A stretch of DNA of 64,000 nt, taken from contig NZ_LT630003.1 of NCBI RefSeq assembly GCF_900105615.1, positions 5,210,001 through 5,274,000 on the forward strand, written 5' to 3'. The stretch comes from Lacrimispora sphenoides JCM 1415 (GTDB taxonomy: Bacteria; Bacillota; Clostridia; Lachnospirales; Lachnospiraceae). Shown in pieces: positions 27,513 through 35,875 of this stretch. Each line of letters begins with the position of its first letter. The first letter of the stretch is position 1. Made by a program: the position numbers and the translations under genes. The notes beneath the pieces were generated by a model that saw only the letters and a list, made by a program, of their open reading frames with translations, had not been told where the DNA came from and did not search any database.

Positions 27513-27964
27513 ATGAAGATTGAAAAGTGCACAAAAGAATCGTTCGTTGTAATTTGAAAAGAAGGTACTACAAATGACGGAAACGGATTTATCCAAAAGC
27601 TTTGGGCTGATGCAAATTCTCATTTTAATGAAATAGCTCATTTAGCGAAAAAGGATGACAAAGGGAATCTTTTGGGAAATTGAGGTGTAATGTCTGATTT
27701 TTCTCGCTCATATAATCCTTGGGATAACTTTTCACAAGGATTATATCTTGCTGGTGTTGAGTGCTTGGATGATGCTGAAGCGCACACAGCTGGACTAAAT
27801 GGGTGGTTCCCGGATACGAATATATTTATGTTGAAAATAAAAGTATCAATACTTTTCATGGCGTTATTAAATATTTAGAAGAAAACAATATTTCTCTTGC
27901 AGGTGCTGTGAATGATTTTAATTGTCCTGAAACAGGTAAAAATTATATGTTTTTTACTGTTTGA
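27513..27964 (+). pseudogene. GyrI-like effector-binding protein, inactivated
   Basis: ATG at 27513 follows AGGAGGGG. The reading is recognisable as a stand-alone GyrI-like small-molecule-binding protein from end to end: ADANSHFNEIAHLAKKD, MSDFSRSY, GLYLAGVEC, ISLAGAVNDFNCPETGKNYM. It is broken by TGA at 27555-27557 (Gly in relatives), TGA at 27681-27683 (Trp expected, before GVMSD) and a one-base frameshift around 27790-27805. The last frame ends at 27962-27964. Relatives bind hydrophobic ligands or dampen gyrase inhibition. Confidence 0.8.
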
Positions 27965-28078
27965 AGATTGTATGCAGATAAGTAACCTTAATAAAAGATT
28001 GATTTCATGTAATAAACAAAAAAATATAAAGTGACTTTATTATTCAGCTAATTATAAAAAATTTCAGGAGGTATTGAA

Positions 28079-28381
28079 ATGGAGATTCGTCCTCAGACGG
28101 TCATTAAAATGACAGTAGTAAAAAAGAATAATTATTGCCCTATCTTTGAAGAAGGTGATGAAATAGTAATAAAGAAGCACTGCTTTGACGTAAGTTTCAA
28201 CAAATTGGAAAAGTACTGCTATGCTACTTTGGCTGATATTTTTCCTAAATGTAACAATTTGAGAAAGCAACCGGTAGGATCAAAGGATACCTTTACCTGT
28301 CGTGACAATGGAATTATAGAGATTGAATTAGAAAAACTTGATGATGAGCCTTACGACTACGAAAGAAATGATTCAGAGTGA
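28079..28381 (+). CDS. TIGR04076-like small protein
   Basis: A 100-residue soluble protein with GGAGG before the ATG. The pattern (a TVVKK strand, a GDE turn, CYATLADIFP, then CRDNG.IE.E) resembles the TIGR04076 family of small cysteine-containing proteins of unknown role found in anaerobes. It has four cysteines. It is an isolated gene in the island. Confidence 0.55.
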   Translation: MEIRPQTVIKMTVVKKNNYCPIFEEGDEIVIKKHCFDVSFNKLEKYCYATLADIFPKCNNLRKQPVGSKDTFTCRDNGIIEIELEKLDDEPYDYERNDSE

Positions 28382-28620
28382 GATTACGGTAAAATAGAAA
28401 GTTGTTAATTTGTCGTTTTAAAGGGTTTTCTGGGGTAGTCGAATGGCAAAAGACACAAGGGCAGCAGCGGGGGAATTTATGCTACTACCCTTTTTGTCTT
28501 CTATTATTCGATACAGTTAAACCAGAAAATACATATAAACAGTTAGTGATTACATGGAAAAGAAAAAACGCGAATAATGTGGTATATTGCTAACAATGGA
28601 AGAAGTTAGTTGAGATATAA
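28382..28620. other. Intergenic stretch, nothing convincing
   Basis: A 63-codon open frame from 28402 has no ribosome site and an odd composition, so I do not call it. GGGGTAGT (28432-28439) and ACTACCC around 28485 could pair loosely ahead of TTTTT, giving a weak terminator for the gene before it. Confidence 0.4.
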
Positions 28621-28812
28621 AATAGGGAAGTTAATTGTGACTATGTGTTAGACGACACTAACTTTCCGATATTAGCAGCGTTTTGCTTGCAATTAAATGC
28701 TGGTTTTATAGGTGAGTATAATTGTCTTTTTGAATACAAATCTGTTCAAGGAGAAGAGGCAATTATATATAATTTTTTTGTAGAAAGAGGTGATTCCAAT
28801 GAATTAAATTAA
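28621..28812 (+). pseudogene. 3' fragment of a gene, unknown family
   Basis: A 63-codon frame without a start or ribosome site, ending in TAA at 28810-28812. The reading (DDTNFPILAAFCLQLNAGF, then YNFFVERGD) has the composition of a real protein end. The upstream part is missing. It sits just before the toxin-like gene and may be a relic of an earlier small module, possibly an immunity gene. Confidence 0.35.
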
Positions 28813-28964
28813 GTATGATTTATTTGAAAGTAAAAAAAAGTCTTTCAAAAAGGAGGGAACTTAAGGCAAATTAAATAAATTAGAAAAAATTTTTACTTAT
28901 GAAGCTAAAATTAAAATAATATTGCAATTTCATCTAAAAAGAACTATAATTTGGAGGTAATAAT

Positions 28965-29609
28965 ATGAAAAAAAGAAACTACAAAAAATACATAGCCCTT
29001 TTACTTGCTAGCTTAATGACTATAAATTCAGGCATTACAGCTTTTGCCCAAAATTATACTGCAAGTTCTGGTTTTCAGAGTGAATCTAAAACCTCTGGAA
29101 GCGTTATTATAATAAAAGATGGAGTTATAATTAATGGTGTGTATTATACAAAAGGCGAATTTACAAATTTACTTAATCAGGCCATTGAAATAAGCGGTTC
29201 GAATAATGATATACAACCACGAATGGCGATTGCGGCAGGAGTATATTTTATTCCTGGAATTGGAGAGATTGCAATCGCTGCTACAGGGGCTATAGTCGTA
29301 GCTGGCGTAACGATAGCAGTAGGCTCATGGTTATATAACACTATTACTGATTGGCTTAATGATTCTGAAGCTCGCACAATCGCCAAAATAAAAGGTAAAA
29401 TTCCTGCAAGATTAAGAGATGATAATGGAGATGTAGACTTAGGAAAGTTTGATCAAAAGGTCAAAGGTACTGATAAATATAAGGAAAAAGGTGGCTGGAC
29501 GATTGATAAAGATAATGCAGGACACGGGGGTAGGAAGTGGAAGCTAAACGATAAAAAGGGAAAGAGAGTTGCCTCATTAGGAGAAAATGGGGAGGTACTC
29601 GCGAATTGA
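28965..29609 (+). CDS. Secreted toxin-like protein (polymorphic-toxin C-terminus)
   Basis: A 214-residue protein. It has a Sec signal peptide (1-28, cleavage after AFA) and a 50-residue linker. A hydrophobic Gly/Ala-rich segment follows (88-124, from MAIAAGVYFIPGIGE to SWLYNTI). The basic C-terminal domain has GGWTIDKD (176-183), AGHGGRKWKL (185-194) and RVASLGENGEVL. The GHGG.xWKL...KRVASL end is like the last domains of LXG and other polymorphic toxins. GGAGG sets the ATG. The adjoining small gene is a natural immunity candidate. Domain activity is not known; His187 is an obvious residue to suspect. Confidence 0.6.
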   Translation: MKKRNYKKYIALLLASLMTINSGITAFAQNYTASSGFQSESKTSGSVIIIKDGVIINGVYYTKGEFTNLLNQAIEISGSNNDIQPRMAIAAGVYFIPGIGEIAIAATGAIVVAGVTIAVGSWLYNTITDWLNDSEARTIAKIKGKIPARLRDDNGDVDLGKFDQKVKGTDKYKEKGGWTIDKDNAGHGGRKWKLNDKKGKRVASLGENGEVLAN

Positions 29610-29624
29610 TGAGGTTTAAATTTT

Positions 29625-30113
29625 ATGTATGAAACAATAGAACAATTTCAAAAATCAGATGATTATTACTATGTAGATTTCATCCCATATGAAACATCTG
29701 ACGTGCGTTTTCTCGAATTGGAGGAATATTTTGAGAGCACTTATCTTCCTTCATTTGCAGAAAAGATATCACGTATTGCTTTGAAGATGATTTATTTCTA
29801 TCCTAGCGAGATTTATTTAACTGAATCCCCAATACCTGTTAAGATGGAGCATGAGATTTCATTTGATGTGAATATCCGAAACAGTTCTCCAGATAAATTA
29901 GCATATATTATAAAGAGGATTGTATCAAACGACTTTTCTTCGGTACAGATACTCTTTTCAGAACCTCAATTTCTTATGAGTATTAATGGTGGATTTTCGG
30001 TTACTATTTATAAACCAACTGATGAAGTGATTCAAATATTACAGCAATTGATTGCACAAGAGGGACTATTTTTGAAATATAAGAAGCCTCCCGACGTAAA
30101 ATTGCTAACGTAA
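29625..30113 (+). CDS. Probable immunity protein of the toxin-like gene
   Basis: A 162-residue soluble, acidic protein without signal peptide, starting 15 bases after the toxin-like gene and with a GAGGT site. I do not recognise the family. Small size, cytoplasmic location, acidic charge opposite to the basic toxin domain and tight spacing are what an immunity protein shows. The function is inferred from context only. Confidence 0.5.
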   Translation: MYETIEQFQKSDDYYYVDFIPYETSDVRFLELEEYFESTYLPSFAEKISRIALKMIYFYPSEIYLTESPIPVKMEHEISFDVNIRNSSPDKLAYIIKRIVSNDFSSVQILFSEPQFLMSINGGFSVTIYKPTDEVIQILQQLIAQEGLFLKYKKPPDVKLLT

Positions 30114-30403
30114 TATAATATTTAGCGAGGATTATAGATCGACCCATAGGGCTTATGCCTTTTTGTCAAAGATGAAAAGCTACTTATAGGCAATCTTTTC
30201 AGACAGAATCGGTGTAAAGATAGGGCATGTATGTACTTTATCGCCGATTGGATAAGAGCGGGCGGTGTTTCGGGCAGATGGAATATATTTGAATGGAAAG
30301 AAAATTACAAATTAGTGAGTGATTAAGGGGGCGAGGGTGATACTTCGCTCTTTTTGTATGTTGAAATATGAAAATGAAAGGTAGGAGATAGGTTATAGAA
30401 AAA
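30114..30403. other. Intergenic stretch with a coding fragment
   Basis: A frame without a ribosome site is open from 30150 to 30326 and ends DWIRAGGVSGRWNIFEW, then KENYKLVSD. It looks like another 3' gene relic. The short hairpin AGGGC/GCCT with TTTTT around 30147-30165 may end the immunity gene. Confidence 0.35.
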
Positions 30404-30580
30404 ATGTATTACAACAAAGCTGATCTACAGGAAATTTTTGGCTTTGGAAGGGATAAGATGAAAAAGTTTTTAGACAAAGGAATTCTGCCAACGGTACAAG
30501 TAAACAAGGATTACATGATTACAAAAGAAGCTCTTGATGATTGGTTCAAGAAAAATTCTGGAAAAGCTATTAAAATCTGA
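30404..30580 (+). CDS. Excisionase-like helix-turn-helix protein (58 aa)
   Basis: A 58-residue MerR/Xis-like winged-helix protein: a YNKADLQEIFGFGRDKMKKF helix-turn-helix, then an LPTV..NKDYMITKEALDDWF wing. It lies 73 bases before the recombinase, where excisionases of integrative elements normally sit. The GGAG site (30384-30387) is far from the ATG; an in-frame ATA at 30395 would be better spaced, so the true start is uncertain. It probably directs excision and bends DNA. Confidence 0.65.
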   Translation: MYYNKADLQEIFGFGRDKMKKFLDKGILPTVQVNKDYMITKEALDDWFKKNSGKAIKI

Positions 30581-30653
30581 CTTATTTTGATAATATATGA
30601 GCATGGTCAAATTAATTGCCTATGCTCTATTATTTTGGAAAGGATTCGACATA

Positions 30654-31838
30654 ATGAGCGATATGCAAACAAATAGAAGAGATAAAGGTGAAGGTTCAAC
30701 AAGATTAAGAAAGGATGGACGATATGAATACCGCTATGTAGCAGGAAAAAAATCAGAAGGAAAGGCACTATACAAGTCTTTTACTGCTAAAACGGAAAGA
30801 GAACTTAAACGAAAAATTAAGGAATATAATGAGGACAGGACTAAATATACTGTAAAAGCAGAATCCACAAGTTTTCGTGACTATGCTGAATTTTGGATGA
30901 GAACAGTAAAATACCCTATATTAAAGCCAGTATCATATGACCGTCTTGAGCAGACAAACAATACAGTTTGTAATTACATAGGTTGTATTCAACTTGGAAG
31001 TGTGTCCACAGAGGATATTCAGGCCATGATAAATGATTTATCATCTAAAAAGGCGTATTCTACTGTTAAGAAGCATTATGAATTTTTAAAAGGGATATTC
31101 CAGTATGCTTATAGCTCTCAGAAGATAACGTTTAATCCCTGTCCTGCTGTGCAATTACCGATTGAGCGTAACATGAAAATAAAAACTAAAAAGACTGAAA
31201 TTCTTCCAGAAAACATAACTGACAAAATGTATGAGTTTAATAATACATTACGGGAAAGTAATAATCAATTCTTTAAGCATATGCCTGTCCTGCTGTTGAT
31301 TTTAAACACTGGAATGAGAATTGTTGAAACTTTAGCTTTGGAGTGGAAGGATATTGATTTTACAAGGAGGACTTTAAGGGTAAATAAAACTTTGACCAAA
31401 GCGAAAGAACGGGACAAAAGTGGTTCTGTTGTGGGAAAGCAGAAAAAGACCTTTAGTGATATTACGAAAACGGAATCTGGAAATCGGTTAATACCTTTGA
31501 ATGATATGGCGGTTTCTCTACTGATGCAGATACAGGATTATAATAGAAGAAAGAAGATTAAAACGGATTATGTTGCAAGTACTGCTGATGGAGGCTATGT
31601 TTCTGAACGGAAAATATTGAGGACGTTTAAAAGTGTTCTTGGGGTAGTAGGGGCGGAGGATTACACAATCCATGCACTTAGACATACATTTGCTTCCAGA
31701 CTGTTAAAAGCAGGAACTGAGATAAGTGTTGTAAGCAAACTCTTAGGACACGCTGATATTAATACTACATACAGTACATATATCCACGTTTTGAATGATC
31801 AGATGACAGATGTAATGTCCAGTATCTCCAAGGTTTAG
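30654..31838 (+). CDS. Tyrosine recombinase / integrase
   Basis: A 394-residue phage/ICE-type integrase. It has an N-terminal arm-binding AP2-like domain (about 12-60), a SAM-like core-binding domain (about 75-165) and the catalytic domain. The catalytic residues can be read: Arg222 (TGMRIVE), His340 and Arg343 (HALRH), His366 (LLGHAD) and Tyr376 (STYIH). The ATG at 30654 with AAAGGA upstream is preferred over 30597. It lies next to the 3' end of tRNA-Arg, the expected attachment site. Confidence 0.92.
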   Translation: MSDMQTNRRDKGEGSTRLRKDGRYEYRYVAGKKSEGKALYKSFTAKTERELKRKIKEYNEDRTKYTVKAESTSFRDYAEFWMRTVKYPILKPVSYDRLEQTNNTVCNYIGCIQLGSVSTEDIQAMINDLSSKKAYSTVKKHYEFLKGIFQYAYSSQKITFNPCPAVQLPIERNMKIKTKKTEILPENITDKMYEFNNTLRESNNQFFKHMPVLLLILNTGMRIVETLALEWKDIDFTRRTLRVNKTLTKAKERDKSGSVVGKQKKTFSDITKTESGNRLIPLNDMAVSLLMQIQDYNRRKKIKTDYVASTADGGYVSERKILRTFKSVLGVVGAEDYTIHALRHTFASRLLKAGTEISVVSKLLGHADINTTYSTYIHVLNDQMTDVMSSISKV

Positions 31839-31852
31839 CGATGGAATTTTGC

Positions 31853-31895
31853 CCCATTATCTGACCCATTATGCGACCCATTATTGACCCATTAT
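31853..31895 (+). repeat. Four CCCATTAT repeats beside the integrase
   Basis: CCCATTAT occurs at 31853, 31865, 31877 and 31888, that is at 12, 12 and 11-base intervals, about one helical turn. It is followed by four imperfect AGTAAAAAC-like units (31901-31938). The position between integrase and tRNA suggests arm-type integrase or Xis binding sites of the attachment site. Confidence 0.6.
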
Positions 31896-32033
31896 CTTTC
31901 AGTAAAAACCAGTAGAAAACAGTAAAAACAAGTAAAAGTCAGGAATTTGGGTAATTGGAGAAAAACTGATAAATACGAGAAAATCCTTATAAAATAAGGC
32001 TTATGAGAGGGTTAAAAATAAGTAAAAAAAGAA

Positions 32034-32105
32034 TGCATCTGATAGGAATCGAACCTACGCACGCGGCTCCGGAGGCCACTGCTCTATCCACTGAGCTACA
32101 GATGC
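32034..32105 (-). tRNA. tRNA-Arg (anticodon CCG)
   Basis: On the minus strand: acceptor GCATCTG with CAGATGC, D arm GCTC.AGTGGATA.GAGC, anticodon arm GTGGC / CTCCGGA / GCCGC with anticodon CCG (reads CGG, Arg), T arm GTAGG.TTCGATT.CCTAT. The discriminator is A and CCA is not encoded. Its 3' end faces the integrase, so it is the probable attB of the island; the gene is intact. Confidence 0.95.
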
Positions 32106-32114
32106 ATCTTTTAT

Positions 32115-32143
32115 ATTCTACTATAGATTCTTTTAAAGCGCAA
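32115..32143 (-). promoter_or_regulatory. Promoter of tRNA-Arg
   Basis: Read on the minus strand: TTGCGC (32143-32138), 17-base spacer, TAGAAT (32120-32115), ten bases before the tRNA 5' end. Confidence 0.65.
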
Positions 32144-32152
32144 TAGTATTTG

Positions 32153-32181
32153 TTGATTTTTGTCTATTTTTTTGTTAGAAT
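32153..32181 (+). promoter_or_regulatory. Promoter of the membrane-anchored hypothetical gene
   Basis: TTGATT (32153-32158), 17-base spacer, TAGAAT (32176-32181), 36 bases ahead of the ATG at 32218. Confidence 0.6.
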
Positions 32182-32217
32182 AAAAAGGAGATTGATTCTC
32201 CAGGAGGTCAAGCCCAT

Positions 32218-32982
32218 ATGAAGGACTTAATTGAAAAATGGAAGAAGGTTTCCAAGGAAGAAATCAGACGGCTGCTGAAATTTTTGTTTTTTCCCTTGGC
32301 AGCGGTTATACTGATTTTTGCCGTTATTGTTTTGGATAAGCCCGAACAGTCAGGAAATGATTCGGCTAATGAATCCACAGAAGCAGTGGATCCATCGGCA
32401 GGAGAGGCTGAGGGTACGCCATCAGAGTCAGCAAAGGAAATCACGCTGCAGGAAGAGGCCATACCGGCGATTCATGATTTGATGGAAGCTTACTTTAAAG
32501 CCAGGAAGACCTGTGATATAGAGGCTCTTTCAAAGGTATTTGGCAACACCTATTCTGAAGAGGCGATGAGAGAACAGGGAGCCAGAATGGAAGAGGAAGT
32601 GAAATTCTACCAGAGTTTTGAAAACCTGGTATGCTATACGGCGACCGGATTGGACGAGGGCGATTACGTGGTATATGCCAGATTTGATATCAAATTCCGT
32701 CAGGCGGAAACTTTAGCGCCCAGCATGGTTGTATGTTACGTTAAAACAGCAGCAGATGGAAGCTATTATCTGGTTGCAGATACCAGCACAGAACAATCTG
32801 AATTTATGGAGAGAGCAAACCAGTCTGAGGCAGTGCAAAAGCAGGCAAAAGAGGTAAACGGCGGTCTTGAGAATGCTTTGAAGTCTGACGAAAATCTTCT
32901 GGCTGTCTATCACATTCTGATGGATGAGAAGGAAGAGCCGGAGGATACAACTGATTCGGGCAGCCAACCAAACAATACGTAA
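32218..32982 (+). CDS. Membrane-anchored hypothetical protein
   Basis: A 254-residue protein. A basic N-terminus is followed by one TM helix (about 20-40), an acidic Ser/Glu-rich linker (43-78) and an extracellular domain of about 130 residues with an NTF2/SnoaL-like feel ([20 protein letters not shown]). It ends in an acidic tail. AGGAGG precedes the ATG. It is the first core gene outside the island and ends at a terminator. Function not known. Confidence 0.7.
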   Translation: MKDLIEKWKKVSKEEIRRLLKFLFFPLAAVILIFAVIVLDKPEQSGNDSANESTEAVDPSAGEAEGTPSESAKEITLQEEAIPAIHDLMEAYFKARKTCDIEALSKVFGNTYSEEAMREQGARMEEEVKFYQSFENLVCYTATGLDEGDYVVYARFDIKFRQAETLAPSMVVCYVKTAADGSYYLVADTSTEQSEFMERANQSEAVQKQAKEVNGGLENALKSDENLLAVYHILMDEKEEPEDTTDSGSQPNNT

Positions 32983-32988
32983 AACAGA

Positions 32989-33025
32989 TGCTTCTCTGCG
33001 TGGCACCCTGCAGAGGAGCATTTTT
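32989..33025 (+). terminator. Terminator before queA
   Basis: TGCTTCTCTGC (32989-32999) pairs with GCAGAGGAGCA (33010-33020), one G-T pair, then TTTTT. It is only 22 bases before the queA start, so queA may depend partly on readthrough. Confidence 0.75.
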
Positions 33026-33046
33026 GGTAAAGGAGAAAGCAAGTTT

Positions 33047-34096
33047 ATGAACGTTAGGGACTTTTATTTTGATCTGCCGCAGGAGTTGATTGCCCAGGAC
33101 CCTCTTGAGGACCGTTCTGCATCCAGGCTTCTGGTCTTAGATAAACACACGGGAGAGATTCAGCACAGGCACTTTAGGGATATCCTTTCCTTCTTGCGGA
33201 AAGGGGATTGTCTAGTCATTAATGATACCAAGGTCATTCCGGCCAGATTGTTTGGAGTGAAAGAGGGAACAGAAGCTAAGATCGAAATCCTCTTATTAAA
33301 GAGAAGAGAGAATGACATTTGGGAAACCCTAGTAAAGCCGGGAAAAAAGGCAAAGGTTGGAACCGTGATCACCTTTGGAGAGGGCCTGTTAAAGGGAACT
33401 GTGATCGATGTGGTAGAAGAAGGAAACCGGTTGATCCAGTTCTCCTATGAGGGGATTTTTGAAGAGATACTGGACCGTTTGGGACAGATGCCTCTGCCTC
33501 CTTATATTACTCACCAGTTAAAGGATAAAAACCGTTATCAGACGGTTTATGCAAAGCATGAGGGTTCAGCGGCGGCACCTACCGCAGGGCTGCACTTTAC
33601 AAAAGAGCTGTTAGAGGAAATTGAGGATATGGGGGTGTCCATCGCCCATGTAACTCTTCACGTTGGGCTAGGAACCTTTCGTCCGGTGAAGGTAGATGAG
33701 ATTGAAGCGCATCATATGCATTCTGAATTCTATATTATAGAAGAAGAAGAGGCAAAGAAGGTCAATGAGGCAAAGCAAAATGGGGGCCGCATTGTCTGTG
33801 TGGGAACGACCAGCTGCCGTACGGTGGAGTCTGCTTCCACGGACGAGGGGATTTTAAAGGCAGGAAGCGGATGGACGGAAATCTTCATTTATCCCGGATA
33901 CCGCTTTAAGATTCTGGATTGCCTGATTACGAATTTTCACTTGCCAGAATCTACGCTGGTAATGTTGGTATCCGCTCTTGCAGGGAGGGATCATGTGCTT
34001 CATGCCTATGAGGAAGCCATTAAAGAGCGTTACCGTTTCTTTAGTTTCGGGGACGCCATGCTTCTTACGGACCTTCTTTATGAAGGGGAGTCTTAA
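33047..34096 (+). CDS. queA: S-adenosylmethionine:tRNA ribosyltransferase-isomerase
   Basis: A 349-residue QueA, which moves the ribosyl part of SAM onto 7-aminomethyl-7-deazaguanine in tRNA to give epoxyqueuosine. Recognised from [18 protein letters not shown] at the start, the APTAGLHFT motif, and the [11 protein letters not shown] and [16 protein letters not shown] segments. AGGAGAAAGC sets the ATG at 33047. tgt and the yajC pair often found after queA are absent here; rex follows instead. Confidence 0.97.
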   Translation: MNVRDFYFDLPQELIAQDPLEDRSASRLLVLDKHTGEIQHRHFRDILSFLRKGDCLVINDTKVIPARLFGVKEGTEAKIEILLLKRRENDIWETLVKPGKKAKVGTVITFGEGLLKGTVIDVVEEGNRLIQFSYEGIFEEILDRLGQMPLPPYITHQLKDKNRYQTVYAKHEGSAAAPTAGLHFTKELLEEIEDMGVSIAHVTLHVGLGTFRPVKVDEIEAHHMHSEFYIIEEEEAKKVNEAKQNGGRIVCVGTTSCRTVESASTDEGILKAGSGWTEIFIYPGYRFKILDCLITNFHLPESTLVMLVSALAGRDHVLHAYEEAIKERYRFFSFGDAMLLTDLLYEGES

Positions 34097-34144
34097 GGAC
34101 TGGGATGCAAGAGTACTGATGTTAAGGGAGAATGGAGAAGGTGT

Positions 34145-34834
34145 ATGCTTATGGAAGAGAAAAAAAACTTGGTAGGAGGCATATCCAGGAAAACACTGGA
34201 GCGTCTTCCAATGTATCATCATTATCTGGAACGGAAATACAGGGAAGGGACAGAGACTATATCAGCGCCTGCCATTGCCCTGGATCTTCAGCTTAATGAA
34301 GTCCAGGTGCGCAAGGATCTGGCAATGGTAGCAAAAACAGCTGGAAAGCCCAAATTGGGATATGTGGTGAAGGACTTAATCAGAGACATGGAAGAGTTTT
34401 TAGGGTTCCATAATACGAACCAGGCGGCTCTGGTGGGAGTGGGATCCCTGGGAAAAGCCTTGCTGTCTTATAAGGGGTTTGAGCAGTACGGAGTGGAGAT
34501 TGTCCTGGCCTTTGATTCCGATGGAAGAAGGGTGAATACAAAAACTGGAGGCAAACCGGTTTTTCCCATGGACAAGCTGGAAAATCTCTGCAGGAGAATG
34601 AACATTCACATCGGCATCATCACGGTCCCGGCGGAATATGCCCAGGAGGTATGTGACCGTCTGGTAGGCGGTGGTGTAAGGGCCATATGGAACTTTGCTC
34701 CCACTCACTTAACTGTGCCTGACCATGTTCTGGTGCAGAATGAGAACATGGCTGTGTCGCTGGCGGCTCTGTCCAAATATCTATATGAGGTGGACAAGGA
34801 AGGCGGGCAGTGGACGGAGGAGGAAGATCATTGA
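34145..34834 (+). CDS. rex: Redox-sensing transcriptional repressor Rex
   Basis: A 229-residue Rex: winged-helix DNA-binding domain (about 10-85) and a Rossmann domain with GVGSLGKA (98-105) that senses the NADH/NAD ratio. It ends with a swapped C-terminal helix. Rex represses fermentation and redox genes when NADH is low. GGAGAAGG precedes the ATG at 34145; a second ATG at 34151 is possible. The stop overlaps the start of the LysR gene. A matching operator is seen before gap (55744-55761). Confidence 0.95.
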   Translation: MLMEEKKNLVGGISRKTLERLPMYHHYLERKYREGTETISAPAIALDLQLNEVQVRKDLAMVAKTAGKPKLGYVVKDLIRDMEEFLGFHNTNQAALVGVGSLGKALLSYKGFEQYGVEIVLAFDSDGRRVNTKTGGKPVFPMDKLENLCRRMNIHIGIITVPAEYAQEVCDRLVGGGVRAIWNFAPTHLTVPDHVLVQNENMAVSLAALSKYLYEVDKEGGQWTEEEDH

Positions 34835-35751
34835 ATACTGTATTGTTACAATATGCCGTGGAGGTGGAAAAAACAGGTTCCATAACCAAGGCGGCTGCCA
34901 ACCTCTACATGGACCAGCCTAATTTAAGCAAGGCGATCAAAACCTTGGAAGAGAGCCTTGGCGCTCCGATTTTCAGACGGACGTCCAAGGGCGTGGTTCC
35001 TACGGCAAAGGGAAGGATTTTTCTGGAGCATGCCAGAAATGTCCTGGACCAGATCGAAAAGATGGAACATTTATATAAACCAGATCAGGTGGGAGGGGTG
35101 GAATTTTCCCTTTCTATGCCAAGGGCAAGTTATTTAAGCCTTACATTTTCCCGGTTTATCCGAAGCCTGGATAAGGAAGAGGGAATGAATGTATGGCTGC
35201 GGGAGACAAATTCTGCAGATACCTTAAAGGATGTGGAAACCGGAGAATATAATCTGGGTATTATTCGGTATCAGTCCTCTTCAGAAGGATACTATGCCCA
35301 GGCAGCAGCGGCAAAGGGCCTTTTACTTGAGCCGGTTTTGGAATACTCCCTAAGGCTTCTCATGTCCGAACATCATCCCCTTGCGGAGAAAAAGGAAATC
35401 ATAGGAGAAGACTTGCTGCCTTATATTGAGATTGCCCATGGCGACGGATCATCCGGCCGCCGGGAGAATTTTGAAAAGAAAGGAAAGGTTCCGGAATCTA
35501 CAAAACATGTTTACGTATTTGAACGGGGAAGCCAGTTCGACCTTTTGGATGAAGATCCTCACACGTATATGTGGGTCTCTCCCATGCCGGAAGAGCTCCT
35601 TACAAGGTATGGCCTGGTGGAGCGGCAGTGCAAAAAAAAGACCGGGACATACCAGGATGCGCTGATCTACAGGAAGGGGTATTCGTTTACGGACTGGGAT
35701 AAAGGGTTTCTAAACCAGCTGGAAACAGTGAAGAGTATTTTTTTAGAATAA
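34831..35751 (+). CDS. LysR family transcriptional regulator
   Basis: A 306-residue LysR regulator: N-terminal HTH (about 1-60, KTGSITKAAANLYMDQPNLSKAIKTLE) and a substrate-binding domain. The start is TTG at 34831, overlapping the rex stop by four bases, supported by GGAGGAGG at 34815-34822; an ATG at 34810 lies ahead of that site and is less likely. Cotranscription with rex and the alcohol dehydrogenase downstream suggest a metabolic role, but the effector is unknown. Confidence 0.88.
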   Translation: MNTVLLQYAVEVEKTGSITKAAANLYMDQPNLSKAIKTLEESLGAPIFRRTSKGVVPTAKGRIFLEHARNVLDQIEKMEHLYKPDQVGGVEFSLSMPRASYLSLTFSRFIRSLDKEEGMNVWLRETNSADTLKDVETGEYNLGIIRYQSSSEGYYAQAAAAKGLLLEPVLEYSLRLLMSEHHPLAEKKEIIGEDLLPYIEIAHGDGSSGRRENFEKKGKVPESTKHVYVFERGSQFDLLDEDPHTYMWVSPMPEELLTRYGLVERQCKKKTGTYQDALIYRKGYSFTDWDKGFLNQLETVKSIFLE

Positions 35752-35760
35752 GAATGTTAA

Positions 35761-35798
35761 ATATATATCAGTATTTATATACTGATATATATTTTTTT
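35761..35798 (+). terminator. Terminator of rex-lysR
   Basis: A perfect 14-bp AT-rich stem (35761-35774 with 35779-35792) followed by seven T. Confidence 0.8.
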
Positions 35799-35802
35799 AC
35801 CT

Positions 35803-35831
35803 TTGTATTTCCTGCCTGTTTGAGCTACAAT
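35803..35831 (+). promoter_or_regulatory. Promoter of the alcohol dehydrogenase gene
   Basis: TTGTAT (35803-35808), 17-base spacer, TACAAT (35826-35831), 44 bases before the ATG. I see no Rex-like operator in this region. Confidence 0.65.
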
Positions 35832-35875
35832 ACAGCTATAGCAAAGAACTGGATACTCACAAGGAGGATTATACG

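Noticed and set aside
27555..27683. Possible TGA recoding (Trp or Sec) in the GyrI-like gene
   Set aside because: A separate frameshift also breaks the gene, there is no SECIS-like hairpin evident, and TGA is used as a normal stop in the window.
28402..28593. 63-codon open frame
   Set aside because: No ribosome site, odd amino acid composition, and no continuity with neighbours.
28922..28950. TTGCAA-17-TATAAT just before the toxin-like gene
   Set aside because: The transcription start would fall at or after the ribosome site (28953-28957), so it could not give a normal mRNA for that gene; likely chance in AT-rich DNA.
31853..31938. Short direct repeats that might suggest CRISPR
   Set aside because: Units are 8 bases with 3-4 base gaps, far too short for repeats and spacers; the position fits integrase-binding sites.
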